Positions 16,509-25,595 of a stretch of 64,000 nt of DNA are shown here, one piece after another. The DNA comes from Paractinoplanes rishiriensis (lineage in GTDB: Bacteria > Actinomycetota > Actinomycetes > Mycobacteriales > Micromonosporaceae): the NCBI RefSeq assembly GCF_016862375.1, contig NZ_BOMV01000066.1, positions 1 through 64,000 on the forward strand, read 5' to 3'. Positions within the stretch are counted from its first letter, which is position 1. Each line of letters starts with the position of its first letter. The notes under the pieces were generated by a model. That model saw only the letters and a program-made list of their open reading frames with translations, was not told where the DNA came from and did not search any database. Made by a program: the position numbers and the translations under genes.

Positions 16509-18029
16509 ATGGGCCTGTTCGGAAACCGGACCGTCGAGCGCGCCGCGGCACCGCCCCGGGAGCCGCGCGACATCGAGGCGCTCGAGGAACTGGTCACGAA
16601 CCTGGAGAACGCCACCGACGAGGCCAGCACCTGGCGCATCTACGCGTCCACCTATCTCGAGTTCTACGACATGGAGTACGTAGCCGCCTGGCTGGTCGCC
16701 GGGGGCACCGCCCAGCTCGAGTACGAGGTCGGCCGGATCGCGCCGGCCCTGACCGGCACCGAGGAGCGGGCCGGGCTGGTGCAGCAGGCGATCCGCAGCC
16801 GCCACCCGGTGTACGCCGACGACCGCGGCGCCGACGGCGACCCCCGGCTGGCTGCCGCCCTCCGCGCCGGTGCCCGGGCCGCGCTGGTGGTGCCGGTGGT
16901 CTTCCACGGCACGGTGACCGCGGTGCTGGAGTTCTACGAGCGGCAGGTGACCGCCGTCGACTCGGCGCTGCTGGGCAAGTGGGCGGCCATCAGCCGGGTC
17001 GCCGAGCAGGCGAGGCTGGCGGCGCTGGCCGCGTTCCAGACCCAGCAGCTGGCCGACGACCGGCTCGCGGTGACCGCCGTGGTGAGCGCGCTGGGACACA
17101 CCAGCGACTCCGCGGTGGCGCTGCGCTCGGCACTGGACGCCGTCCGCACCGCGTTCCACTGGGCCTACGGCTCGTACTGGGAGATCGACGAGGAGGACGA
17201 CGTCCTCAAGTTCAAGGTCGAGTCGGGCTCGGCCGGCGACGAGTTCCGCAAGGTCACGCTGGCCGCCACGTTCGCCGAGGGCGTCGGCCTGTCCGGCCGG
17301 GCGTGGCGGCAGCACGACCTGGTCTTCGTACGGGATATCGGGGAATTGACGGACTGCGTGCGGGCACCCGCCGCCCAGCGTGCCGGCGTCCGCTCCGGCG
17401 TCTGCTTCCCGATCACCATCCAGGACCGCATCGTCGGCACCATGGACTTCTTCACCACCGAGTACGTCGAGCTCAGCGAGTCCCGGGCCTCGGCGCTGCG
17501 AAACGTGCAGCAGCTGGTGTCGCAGCGGCTCGACATCGTGCGCAGCGCCGAGGATGCGGCCGGCAACGCGCGCGCCCTGCTCGACACGGTGGACCGGCTC
17601 CGCAGCGCCACGGCCGACGCGGCCCACGTGGCCGACGAGGCGGTCAACCGGGCGTCGGCGATGACCGGCGACGTGTCCGCGCTGGGTGACGCCTCGGCCT
17701 CGATCGGCGACGTGATCAAGGTGATCACGTCGATCGCCGATCAGACCAACCTGCTGGCCCTGAACGCAACGATCGAGGCGGCCCGGGCCGGCGAGATCGG
17801 CAAGGGGTTCGCGGTCGTCGCGGGCGAGGTCAAGGAACTGGCCCGGGAGACCGCCGAGGCCACCAAGCGGGTGTCGGAGCAGGTGGCGGCACTGCAGTCG
17901 ACGGCCGAGTCGGTGGCGGCCGGGATCAGCACGACCAGCGAGACGATCGGCCAGATCAACGCGGTGCAGGCCCGGATCGGCGAGGTCCTCGAGGAGCAGG
18001 CGACGATGGCGCACGCGTTCGAGCGCTGA
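16509..18029 (+). CDS. soluble methyl-accepting chemotaxis protein with GAF domains
   Basis: A 506-residue chemoreceptor without membrane helices. Residues about 20-150 and 175-335 look like two GAF-type sensor domains (each ends in a VVPV or FPITIQDRIVGTMDFF-like strand). Residues about 350-500 form the coiled-coil signalling domain with the hairpin tip sequence DQTNLLALNATIEAA and the following GKGFAVVAGEVKELA. It would sense a cytoplasmic ligand or redox state and signal to CheA/CheW, neither of which is encoded here. It is convergent with the membrane chemoreceptor at 18097 and followed by a 16-bp tandem array. Confidence 0.87.
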   Translation: MGLFGNRTVERAAAPPREPRDIEALEELVTNLENATDEASTWRIYASTYLEFYDMEYVAAWLVAGGTAQLEYEVGRIAPALTGTEERAGLVQQAIRSRHPVYADDRGADGDPRLAAALRAGARAALVVPVVFHGTVTAVLEFYERQVTAVDSALLGKWAAISRVAEQARLAALAAFQTQQLADDRLAVTAVVSALGHTSDSAVALRSALDAVRTAFHWAYGSYWEIDEEDDVLKFKVESGSAGDEFRKVTLAATFAEGVGLSGRAWRQHDLVFVRDIGELTDCVRAPAAQRAGVRSGVCFPITIQDRIVGTMDFFTTEYVELSESRASALRNVQQLVSQRLDIVRSAEDAAGNARALLDTVDRLRSATADAAHVADEAVNRASAMTGDVSALGDASASIGDVIKVITSIADQTNLLALNATIEAARAGEIGKGFAVVAGEVKELARETAEATKRVSEQVAALQSTAESVAAGISTTSETIGQINAVQARIGEVLEEQATMAHAFER

Positions 18030-18047
18030 GGTGCCTCTTCTTCGCTG

Positions 18048-18105
18048 GTCAGTAGCGTTCTTCGTCAGTAGCGTTCTTCGTCAGTAGCGTTTTTCGTCAG
18101 TAGCG
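18048..18105. repeat. 16-bp tandem repeat, 3.6 copies
   Basis: Three copies of GTCAGTAGCGTTCTTC (18048-18063, 18064-18079, 18080-18095; the third with one change) and a 10-bp fourth copy. The fourth copy contains the terminal Arg and Tyr codons and TGA stop of the minus-strand chemoreceptor gene, so the repeated unit is a duplication of that gene's end. Confidence 0.95.
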
Positions 18106-19680
18106 GAAGCGGGACACCAGCGCCTGCAGCTGGGTCGCGGTGATTGCCAGGTCGCCGGCGGCCTGGCGGGTCTCGCCCACCGCGCCGGACGTGCGCCGGG
18201 TCGCGTCGGACACCCCGCCGATGGTCTGCGCGATGTTGCCGGCGCCGGTCGCCGCCTCGGACAGCGTGCGGTTCATCTCCTGCGTCGTGGCGGTCTGCTC
18301 CTCCACCGCCGAGGCGATGGTCAGCTGGATGCCGTTGATCCGCTCGATGATCGACGAGATCTCGCCGATCGCGCTGACCGCACCGCCGGTGTCGCTCTGG
18401 ATCGCCTGCACCCGCCGGGAGATGTCCTCGGTGGCCTTGGCCGTCTCCTGCGCCAGATCCTTGACCTCACCCGCGACGACCGCGAAGCCCTTGCCGGACT
18501 CGCCGGCCCGGGCCGCCTCGATGGTCGCGTTCAGGGCCAGCAGGTTGGTCTGCTCGGCGATCGCCGTGATCGTCTTGACCACCGACGCGATCTCGGTCGA
18601 CGACTCGCCCAGCCGGGCCACGATCGTGTTCGTCGCGGCCGCCACCTCGACGGCCTGCACCGCCACCTCGGACGCCTCGGTCGTCGACACGCTGATGTCC
18701 CGGATCGCCGACCCCATCTCCTCCGAGCCGGCCGACACCACCTGGAGGTTGTTCGACACCACGTCGGCCGCGGACGCCACCGAGCCGGCCTGGGCCGAGG
18801 CCTCGGCAGCCGCCGCGTCCACCTGGCCGGACACCGCCGTCAGCTGGTTGGCCGCCGAGTTCAGCGTGCCGGCGTTCCCGGCGAGCTGCACCAGGTCGTC
18901 GCGCAGGCGGCCGATCCCCCGGTCCATGGCCGCCGCCATCCGGCCCACCTCGTCGTGCGTGGTCACCCCCGAGGTCCGGGTGAGGTCGCCCTCGGCCAGC
19001 CCTTCGGCCACCAGCGCCACCTGCCGCACGGTCCCCCGGACCCGGCTGGCCACCCGGAACCCGAGCAGCAGGCTGATCAGCACGCCCGCCGCGAGCAGAC
19101 CTGCCACGGTCCAGGTCGCGGCCCGGCCGGCCTGCTCGCCCTGGGCGATGCTCTGCTCGGACAGGTGCTCGGCGCGTTCCTGCAGCAGTGTCTCGTCGTC
19201 GACCAGCGCGTTGTAGACCCGGTCGTACTCCTTGACCGCCGCGGCCAGCTCATCCGCCGACGGGTTGCCGGTCTGCGGCGCCGAGATGAACGCGAGGAAC
19301 GCCTCCCAGTCGCCCCGCGCCTTGGTGACCGCCTCGCTGCCGGCCGGATCGCCCGCGAGGCTCGTCTCCAGGCTGCTGAGCGCCTCCGTGATCGCCTTCT
19401 TGTTGGCCTCGAGGTTGGTCGAGATCCGGTCGGCCAGCGCCGGGTAGAGCCGCATCGCCGACAGGTTCCCGCTGAACGACTCGATGTTCTTGGCGAACTG
19501 TCCCGCCGCCGTCTCCACCGTGATCGTCTGGCGCTGCGCGGCCGCCGCGTCGGCGTTCAGGTCGTTGAGCGTCCCGATGGCCACCCCGCCCACGATGAGG
19601 CCGCTGACCGTGGCGGTGAGCACGGCCGCACCGATCTTCGTGCGCAGCGACAGGTCGTCGAACGCCCCCATGAGTCCCAT
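18097..19680 (-). CDS. methyl-accepting chemotaxis protein (transmembrane)
   Basis: A 527-residue chemoreceptor. Membrane helices lie at about residues 16-37 and 188-208, enclosing a roughly 150-residue four-helix-bundle sensor. A HAMP domain (about 210-262) with GLAEGDLTR follows, then the signalling coiled coil with EQTNLLALNATIEAA and GKGFAVVAGEVKDLA. The C-terminus ends in ALVSRFRY. The ATG at 19680 has AGAGG eight bases ahead; the long upstream in-frame extension is rejected because it runs into the divergent chemoreceptor gene. It shares a 136-bp divergent promoter region with that gene. Confidence 0.9.
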   Translation of the reverse strand: MGLMGAFDDLSLRTKIGAAVLTATVSGLIVGGVAIGTLNDLNADAAAAQRQTITVETAAGQFAKNIESFSGNLSAMRLYPALADRISTNLEANKKAITEALSSLETSLAGDPAGSEAVTKARGDWEAFLAFISAPQTGNPSADELAAAVKEYDRVYNALVDDETLLQERAEHLSEQSIAQGEQAGRAATWTVAGLLAAGVLISLLLGFRVASRVRGTVRQVALVAEGLAEGDLTRTSGVTTHDEVGRMAAAMDRGIGRLRDDLVQLAGNAGTLNSAANQLTAVSGQVDAAAAEASAQAGSVASAADVVSNNLQVVSAGSEEMGSAIRDISVSTTEASEVAVQAVEVAAATNTIVARLGESSTEIASVVKTITAIAEQTNLLALNATIEAARAGESGKGFAVVAGEVKDLAQETAKATEDISRRVQAIQSDTGGAVSAIGEISSIIERINGIQLTIASAVEEQTATTQEMNRTLSEAATGAGNIAQTIGGVSDATRRTSGAVGETRQAAGDLAITATQLQALVSRFRY

Positions 19681-19803
19681 GCCCGTCGCCTCTCGTCTGA
19701 CACGTCCTGCATCAGGCCATTCGGCACAGTTCAGCCATTCGATAAGCCGCCCGCAAAAGGTCAGACCGATCCGGAAACCGCTACCGGCCCGAGAAGCGGG
19801 ACC

Positions 19804-19809
19804 TAGCGT
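19804..19809 (+). promoter_or_regulatory. putative -10 box of a leaderless transcript
   Basis: TAGCGT followed by seven bases and GTG at 19817, which then would be the first codon of a leaderless mRNA. An in-frame GTG at 19808 with weak GGGA ahead is an alternative start. Confidence 0.4.
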
Positions 19810-19816
19810 GTGCCTT

Positions 19817-21412
19817 GTGCAGGACAGTGCCTCGAAGCCGGGTATCGGCGTCAACGTCAAGATCAATGCTGCGATCTGCCTCGCCGTCGTCGTCGCGGTG
19901 GTCGTCGGCATCGCCGGGATCATCGCCCTGAACAACGCGAGCGCCGCGGCACAGAACCTCTACCACAACAACGTGCCCAGCCTGCTGGCGATCGGCGAGG
20001 TCGACGCCGCGCTGGCCCAGGGGCAGCTGGACCTGGCCAACATGGTGATCTCCGCCGACCGGGCCACCAACGACCGCTACGCGGCAGCGTTCGAGGCGGA
20101 CCAGGCCGAGTTCGACCAGGCGATGTCGGCCTACCGGGCGGCCGAGCCGTCCGGCGACCCGGCCGTGGTGGACGCGCTGGAGACCAAGTGGGACACCCTG
20201 GTCCAGGTGGCCGAGACGGAGCTGCTGGCCCTGGCCCGCGCCGGCGACGACGCCGGCTACCAGAAGGTCCGCGACACCGAGATCGCCGAGTTGATGAACT
20301 CGGCCGGCGACGACGTCGACACGCTGCGCGCCGCCGAGACCGCGGACGCGGCGACGTTCGCGAAGTCCGCCGAGGCCGGCGCCGCCCGCAGCCGCCTCCA
20401 GTCGATCATCATGGTGGTCCTGGGTTCAGCGCTCGCCCTGGGTCTGGGGTTCTGGATCGCCCGTTCCATCGTGCGCTCCCTGTCCAGGGTCAAGAGCGTC
20501 TGCGAGGGCCTGGCGGAGGGCGACCTGACCCGCAGCAGCGGCCTGACGTCGTCGGACGAGCCCGGCCAGATGGGTCGCGCCCTGGACGTGGCGATGCAGC
20601 GCCTGCGATCCACGGTGGCCACCATCGACGGCTCGGCCGGCAGCCTGAACGCGGCCACCCAGCAGATGGCCGGCACGGTGGCACAGATCGCCGAGTCAGC
20701 CGCATCCACGGCGGCGCAGGCCCAGACCGTCTCGGCCGCCGCCGAGCAGATTTCCCGCAGCGTCGACTCGGTGTCGGCCGGTTCGGTCGAGATGGGCGCG
20801 TCGATCCGCGAGATCTCGCAGAACGCCGGCGAGGCGGCGCAGGTGGCCGGCGAGGCGGTGGGGCTGGCGGCGTCCACCTCGACCACCATGAGCAAACTGG
20901 GCGAGTCCTCCGCCGAGATCGGCAACGTCATCAACACCATCACGTCGATCGCCGAGCAGACCAACCTGCTGGCCCTGAACGCAACGATCGAAGCGGCCCG
21001 GGCCGGCGAGTCCGGAAAGGGTTTCGCCGTGGTGGCGTCCGAGGTGAAGGATCTGGCCCAGGAAACCGCCAGGGCCACCGAGGACATCTCCAAGCGCGTC
21101 TCGGCAATCCAGGCCGACACCGAGGGCGCGGTAGCCGCAATCGAGGAGATCAGCCGGGTGATCGCCCGAATCTCCGACTACCAGACCACCATCGCCTCCG
21201 CCGTCGAGGAACAAACCGCCACCACATCCGAGATGAGCCGAAGCGTCACCGAGGCAGCCACCGGCACCAACGACATAGCCCAGAACATAACCGGCGTAGC
21301 CGAATCAGCCCGAACCACAAGCCGAAGCGCCACCGACTCCGAGCAGGCAACGATCCAGCTGGCAAGGCTCTCCACGGAGCTGAACGAATTGGTGTCCGGC
21401 TTCCGCTATTGA
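19817..21412 (+). CDS. methyl-accepting chemotaxis protein (transmembrane)
   Basis: A 531-residue chemoreceptor with the same plan as its divergent neighbour: membrane helices at about 17-38 and 197-214, a four-helix-bundle sensor with VPSLLAIGEVDAAL, a HAMP domain with GLAEGDLTR, and a signalling domain with EQTNLLALNATIEAA. The C-terminus ends ELVSGFRY, close to the neighbour's SRFRY; this and the near-identical tip suggest the pair arose by duplication. The last 250 bases use many A-ending codons, unlike the rest of the gene. A GC-rich stem-loop follows eight bases after the stop. Confidence 0.9.
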   Translation: MQDSASKPGIGVNVKINAAICLAVVVAVVVGIAGIIALNNASAAAQNLYHNNVPSLLAIGEVDAALAQGQLDLANMVISADRATNDRYAAAFEADQAEFDQAMSAYRAAEPSGDPAVVDALETKWDTLVQVAETELLALARAGDDAGYQKVRDTEIAELMNSAGDDVDTLRAAETADAATFAKSAEAGAARSRLQSIIMVVLGSALALGLGFWIARSIVRSLSRVKSVCEGLAEGDLTRSSGLTSSDEPGQMGRALDVAMQRLRSTVATIDGSAGSLNAATQQMAGTVAQIAESAASTAAQAQTVSAAAEQISRSVDSVSAGSVEMGASIREISQNAGEAAQVAGEAVGLAASTSTTMSKLGESSAEIGNVINTITSIAEQTNLLALNATIEAARAGESGKGFAVVASEVKDLAQETARATEDISKRVSAIQADTEGAVAAIEEISRVIARISDYQTTIASAVEEQTATTSEMSRSVTEAATGTNDIAQNITGVAESARTTSRSATDSEQATIQLARLSTELNELVSGFRY

Positions 21413-21419
21413 CGGACGG

Positions 21420-21444
21420 CGGCCGGCCCCGCGCGGGCCGGCCG
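21420..21444 (+). terminator. GC-rich stem-loop terminator
   Basis: A perfect 10-bp stem (21420-21429 with 21435-21444) around a five-base loop, starting eight bases after the chemoreceptor stop. There is no clear T-run, as is common in high-GC actinomycetes. Confidence 0.65.
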
Positions 21445-21650
21445 TGTCCTTCGGCCTGCCGTTTCCCCGGCGGCGCAACCACCGTGCCGCTCCGCGCCAG
21501 CATTAACCGCCTGAGGCCCTTTATCTCCGCCGCGATTGGTGGCGCACCACCGCTGGGGCGTCCTAGGAGGCTGGGTTGTTTGCCGGGCGCTGGACATGGA
21601 GTCGGGCGAAAGGGCGCGGGGCGGGCGTAACGCCCGGTACGGTCGCGATC

Positions 21651-24600
21651 ATGGTCGGGGTGTCCGAAACCGTCTCTCACCCGGCTGCCGAACGCCGCCG
21701 GGCGCGCGGCCGCACCGCCGCGAGCCGGCTGTCCGAAGCCGAACTGCGTCGCCTGCTCAAACACGGCACCGCCACCGACGTCGCGGACGCCCTGCTCGTC
21801 CGCACCGAGGACGAGCGGCGCGCGCTGGCCGACACGGTTCAGGCCATCGCTGCCCAGACCCCGGCCGCGCCGCCGACCACGGCCGCGAGCAAGAACCGTG
21901 CGGAACGGCTGGAAGCCGCCCTGCTCGTCGCCGGCGCCGGCTGCTTCGCGCGTACGGCCGATGTGATCTCTTGGCTCCGCTCCCGCAAGTTTCGGCACCG
22001 CCCGTCACCCGACGCCGCCCATGCTCTGGCCCGCGTGCTGGCCGCACCCGGCCGCCCCGACCTCGAGGCGATCGCCGACGGACTGGCCCGCCGTCTCCGC
22101 TCGCGCACGAGCCGCCACGCCGACTGGGACATCGCCGCGATCGCGCTGCGCGCAGCCGGACTTCCGCCACCGGCAACCGAGGGCTTCATTCTGGGATGGG
22201 TACGCGACCACACCCCAGCCGATCCGGAACGCCTGGCCGGCGACGCGTGGTTGGACCCGCTGCTGCCGCACCTGTTCGAACACGCTGGCGCTCTGGATCG
22301 CACCTGGCCGCCAGCGCTCTCCCACCTGGCTGCCGAGGGTCGTGTCTCCCAGGCCGAGATGATAGCCCAGATCCTCCACCGGATGCGCACCGCCGCCCGC
22401 CCGGTAGCCGCCGTCACCACCTACCACCTCCTCGAACCCACGCCCGAGGAGCAGGTCAGCCACACTGCGGACTATCTGGCGCTACTGGCCAGCCCGCACC
22501 AGACCATCGCCGAGCTGGCCCAGCACGAACTGCGCACCCTGGACGAATCGGGCCGCCTGAACACCGACCTGCTCGCCGCGGCGACGCGCGCGACTCTGGC
22601 CCGGACCGAAGGAAAGCTGATCCGCGCCCAGCTGGCCTGGCTCACCGAGGCTCTCGACCGGCACTCGCAGAATGTCGGACCCTTGGTGGACACTGTGGCG
22701 GCTGCGCTACCCACCCTCCCGGACACGCTGGCAGACCGAGCGCTGACGCTGCTCGGTGGGCACCCGGGCGGTTTGGTCGCGCTGCGTGCGGTGCTGGGCG
22801 AGCTTCGAGGCCACGTACGCCACCGAGCCGCCGAACTGCTGCGCGCGGCCGGCCCGCGAAGCCCGCGCCTGCGCCGGAACCTCCAGCCCCCGTCACAGCC
22901 GGTGTTGCCAGATCCGCAGGCGCCGTCGGTGCGACCGCATCGCAGCGCCACGCCGGTGGCCAGGCCGGACGAGATCCTGGTGTCCCGGCCGTCCGCTCCG
23001 GTCCCGGGACCGCCCACCGAAAACCAGTTGGCGCCGATCCCTGTTCCGCCGATCCCTGTGCCGCCGATCCCTGTGCCGCCCATCCTTGCCGCGCCCATCC
23101 TTGCCCCGCCGATCGAGGACGCGGCGCCCAGCGGAGCGGCACCCACGGCGGTCGAACCCGTGCTCCCGGCGACCGACACCCCCACCACGGTCACCCTGGT
23201 GCCGCCACCCATCGAGGCCGAGACCCCCACCTCGCATATCTCAAGTCAGCCCTCAAAGCCGGCGCCCACCCCGACCTCTACCTCCTCGACCCGGCCCCCA
23301 GTCGCGAAGCCCCCCGCCGTCTCGACCGGAGCTCCGTCTCCCTCCGCACCGCCCCGCAAGGCCCAGCCTTCGGCCGTCACCGCCGCCAAGACCACGACCT
23401 CCACTTCCCCCATGCCCTCGACACCGCCCGTGGGCACGAAGTCATACCGACCGGCAGGCCTCACATCTCCCTCGCAGGCGCCCGCCGCGACCGATCCACC
23501 AGCCCCAGCGATCGCGCAGGCACCCCGCAGGCCCCAGCTTCCCGGCACCTCGCAGCTTCCCGGCACCTCGCAGCTTCCCGGCACCTCGCAGCTTCCCGGC
23601 ACCTCGCAGCCTTCCCACGCACTGCAGCTTTCCGGCACGCCGCAGCCACCCCGCACACTGCAGCCTCCCCCCACGCCGCAGTCTCACCGCAGGCCGCAGT
23701 CTCCCCGCACACTGCAGCCTCCCCCCACGCCGCAGCCTCCCGACACACTGCAGCCGCACCCGACGCCGCGGAGCTTCCCGCCCGCACCCGCCGGACACCG
23801 GACCGCTCCAATGCCCGCACCCATCGCCTCCGTCGCCGAACTCGCCGCGGAGATGGCGGACCGCCTCCGCGATCCGTTCGACCCGGTCGGCATGGAGCGG
23901 TTGCTGGCCGCCGTGGTGGTCTTCGCTTACACCAGCCGGACCGCGATGGCCGACGCGCTGGCCCCGCTGGCCCACGCCGCCACCGCACCTCTGGACCGGG
24001 TGGTGCAAGCGATCACCGAGCCGAAAATCAGACCTGAGACAGACGCGCCCACCGCCCCACCCGACTACCGTGGCACGCGGGAGACACCACACCACCAAGG
24101 AGGCCCACCACCGCACCGCATGCTCATGGGCCGCATCAGGGAGATAGCCGAGCAACTGGCCGCCGGCTGTCTTCCACCCTCACTACTGGCCACTCCATCG
24201 ACAGTGGACGGCCACGTCAGCCCGGCGAAGGTGCTCCTGCTGTTGGCTCGGGCCGAACGAGACGGTTGGCAACCCGGCTCGCACGACCTGACCCAGGCGC
24301 TGCTGCGCATGCCCCGGCGCGTGGACCGTTCGGTAATGGAGGCCGCCGCTCGGCTGACCTCGCCGGCCGGTCGGCGGTTCGCGGCCTGGCTCCAGGCCGG
24401 CGGCCTGCCCGACCCCGCGTTCCGCATAGTGACGTCCACCGAGGACCCGGCCCACCGCAGCGTGGTTCTGGCCCGCCGCCCTTCCCGCGCAGGCCGCCCA
24501 CCGCGGTCGCTCGACCTGACCGGCCTGGCGCTCCCCGACGGGCTGCTAGAGCCAAAACCCACCAGGAGCGCCCGTACGAGATCGCGAGCCACCATCGCAA

Positions 24601-25595
24601 ATGTGGGCGGCGCCGCAACCGGCGAGCCGGCGATCGCACCGCACGGCGCCCGCGCCACCCAACGGGTGGCTGCCGCAACCGTCGCCGGTTGGTCAGACGC
24701 GACGATCGCCATCGGCAAGCCGGCTCGCGGCGGTGCAGCCGCCGCCAGGGCTGGTCTGCCGATTTCCGGCACCACGACCCGGCCGGGAGCCGTCGCGGGC
24801 GGCAGCCGGCTGACCGCCCGGATGCCGGAGACCGAGTCAGGCGCCCGGGGAGCGAGCAGCACGCCGGACATGCGCTGCTGGCCGATGGTGTTGCCGGGTC
24901 ATCGGGAGATCATCGCGGCACACTGCCTGACCGCCTCCCAGGCCGGCGGCGGCGTGGGCCTGGACATTCTGCGTGACCTGGCCCGGTCGGCGGGCCCGTT
25001 CGGACCCGCGATGGCACTCGCACTTGCCCACGGCCTGACCGCCGTCCACGAACCGGACCGCCTCGCTGCCGTCGATGCCGTGGTCCACCTGGCCGGAACC
25101 GACGGCCTGGACGCAGCCCTGATCGGGCGGGAACTGAAGGCGCTACTCGCCCAACCCACGAAGCACGATGACGCCGCGATGCCACAGGCACACCAACCCC
25201 ATCAGCACCCGGAAACCGCGCGGCTGGCAACCTCGCTCAGCGCGGTCGGCCCGGCCGCGCGGTTGGCAACGTCGCTCAGCGCGGCCGACCCGGCCGCGCG
25301 GCTGGCAACGTCGCTCAGCGCGGTCGGCCCGGCCGCGCGGTTGGCAACGTCGCTCAGCGCGGTCGGCCGGGCCGGCGCCTGGCACGTTGTCTGGACGCTG
25401 GCGCGTGCAATCGTGCCGGCCCTGCTCCGCCTGCCGACACAACCGGACGGCCTTCCCGCGCTGCTGGCCACCGCCAGCGCGGCGGCCGCCACCACCGGCG
25501 CCCGCGGCGACATTCCCGAGGTGACAGCCGCCGCTCAGGCCACCGGAACCCCGCTGGGCGACGAGGCCGCCCGGCTGGCACGCACTATCGCTTGA
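21651..25595 (+). CDS. large repeat-rich protein of unknown function (possibly DUF6493-like)
   Basis: A 1314-residue cytoplasmic protein, open across the whole span. Residues 1-400 are Leu/Ala-rich helices resembling HEAT-like repeats (LLVAGAGCFARTADVISWL, FILGWVRDH), which recall actinobacterial DUF6493 proteins; that assignment is from memory and uncertain. Residues about 410-720 are a Pro/Thr/Ser-rich linker holding PIPVP repeats and four QLPGTS repeats. Residues 720-1314 are again helical, with four 13-residue repeats near 1190-1241. The ATG at 21651 is used; a GTG at 21660 is possible. It is convergent with the EamA gene, overlapping by 11 bp. No catalytic motif is seen; a scaffold role is a guess. 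Confidence 0.7.
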   Translation: MVGVSETVSHPAAERRRARGRTAASRLSEAELRRLLKHGTATDVADALLVRTEDERRALADTVQAIAAQTPAAPPTTAASKNRAERLEAALLVAGAGCFARTADVISWLRSRKFRHRPSPDAAHALARVLAAPGRPDLEAIADGLARRLRSRTSRHADWDIAAIALRAAGLPPPATEGFILGWVRDHTPADPERLAGDAWLDPLLPHLFEHAGALDRTWPPALSHLAAEGRVSQAEMIAQILHRMRTAARPVAAVTTYHLLEPTPEEQVSHTADYLALLASPHQTIAELAQHELRTLDESGRLNTDLLAAATRATLARTEGKLIRAQLAWLTEALDRHSQNVGPLVDTVAAALPTLPDTLADRALTLLGGHPGGLVALRAVLGELRGHVRHRAAELLRAAGPRSPRLRRNLQPPSQPVLPDPQAPSVRPHRSATPVARPDEILVSRPSAPVPGPPTENQLAPIPVPPIPVPPIPVPPILAAPILAPPIEDAAPSGAAPTAVEPVLPATDTPTTVTLVPPPIEAETPTSHISSQPSKPAPTPTSTSSTRPPVAKPPAVSTGAPSPSAPPRKAQPSAVTAAKTTTSTSPMPSTPPVGTKSYRPAGLTSPSQAPAATDPPAPAIAQAPRRPQLPGTSQLPGTSQLPGTSQLPGTSQPSHALQLSGTPQPPRTLQPPPTPQSHRRPQSPRTLQPPPTPQPPDTLQPHPTPRSFPPAPAGHRTAPMPAPIASVAELAAEMADRLRDPFDPVGMERLLAAVVVFAYTSRTAMADALAPLAHAATAPLDRVVQAITEPKIRPETDAPTAPPDYRGTRETPHHQGGPPPHRMLMGRIREIAEQLAAGCLPPSLLATPSTVDGHVSPAKVLLLLARAERDGWQPGSHDLTQALLRMPRRVDRSVMEAAARLTSPAGRRFAAWLQAGGLPDPAFRIVTSTEDPAHRSVVLARRPSRAGRPPRSLDLTGLALPDGLLEPKPTRSARTRSRATIANVGGAATGEPAIAPHGARATQRVAAATVAGWSDATIAIGKPARGGAAAARAGLPISGTTTRPGAVAGGSRLTARMPETESGARGASSTPDMRCWPMVLPGHREIIAAHCLTASQAGGGVGLDILRDLARSAGPFGPAMALALAHGLTAVHEPDRLAAVDAVVHLAGTDGLDAALIGRELKALLAQPTKHDDAAMPQAHQPHQHPETARLATSLSAVGPAARLATSLSAADPAARLATSLSAVGPAARLATSLSAVGRAGAWHVVWTLARAIVPALLRLPTQPDGLPALLATASAAAATTGARGDIPEVTAAAQATGTPLGDEAARLARTIA
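23535..23606 (+). repeat. 18-bp in-frame tandem repeat, 4 copies
   Basis: Four perfect copies of CAGCTTCCCGGCACCTCG, encoding QLPGTS four times in the proline-rich linker of the large protein. Further related proline-rich duplications follow to about 23770. Confidence 0.95.
25219..25374 (+). repeat. 39-bp in-frame tandem repeat, 4 copies
   Basis: Four near-identical 39-bp units encode ARLATSLSAVGPA with a few changes (copy 2 has AAD for AVG, copy 4 ends VGRA). The near-identity at DNA level implies recent expansion; the period keeps the frame. Confidence 0.95.

Noticed and set aside
18097..19935. Longer start for the membrane chemoreceptor (85 more codons)
   Set aside because: It would run through the divergent gap into the neighbouring receptor gene and adds no folded-looking sequence; the ATG at 19680 has a ribosome site.
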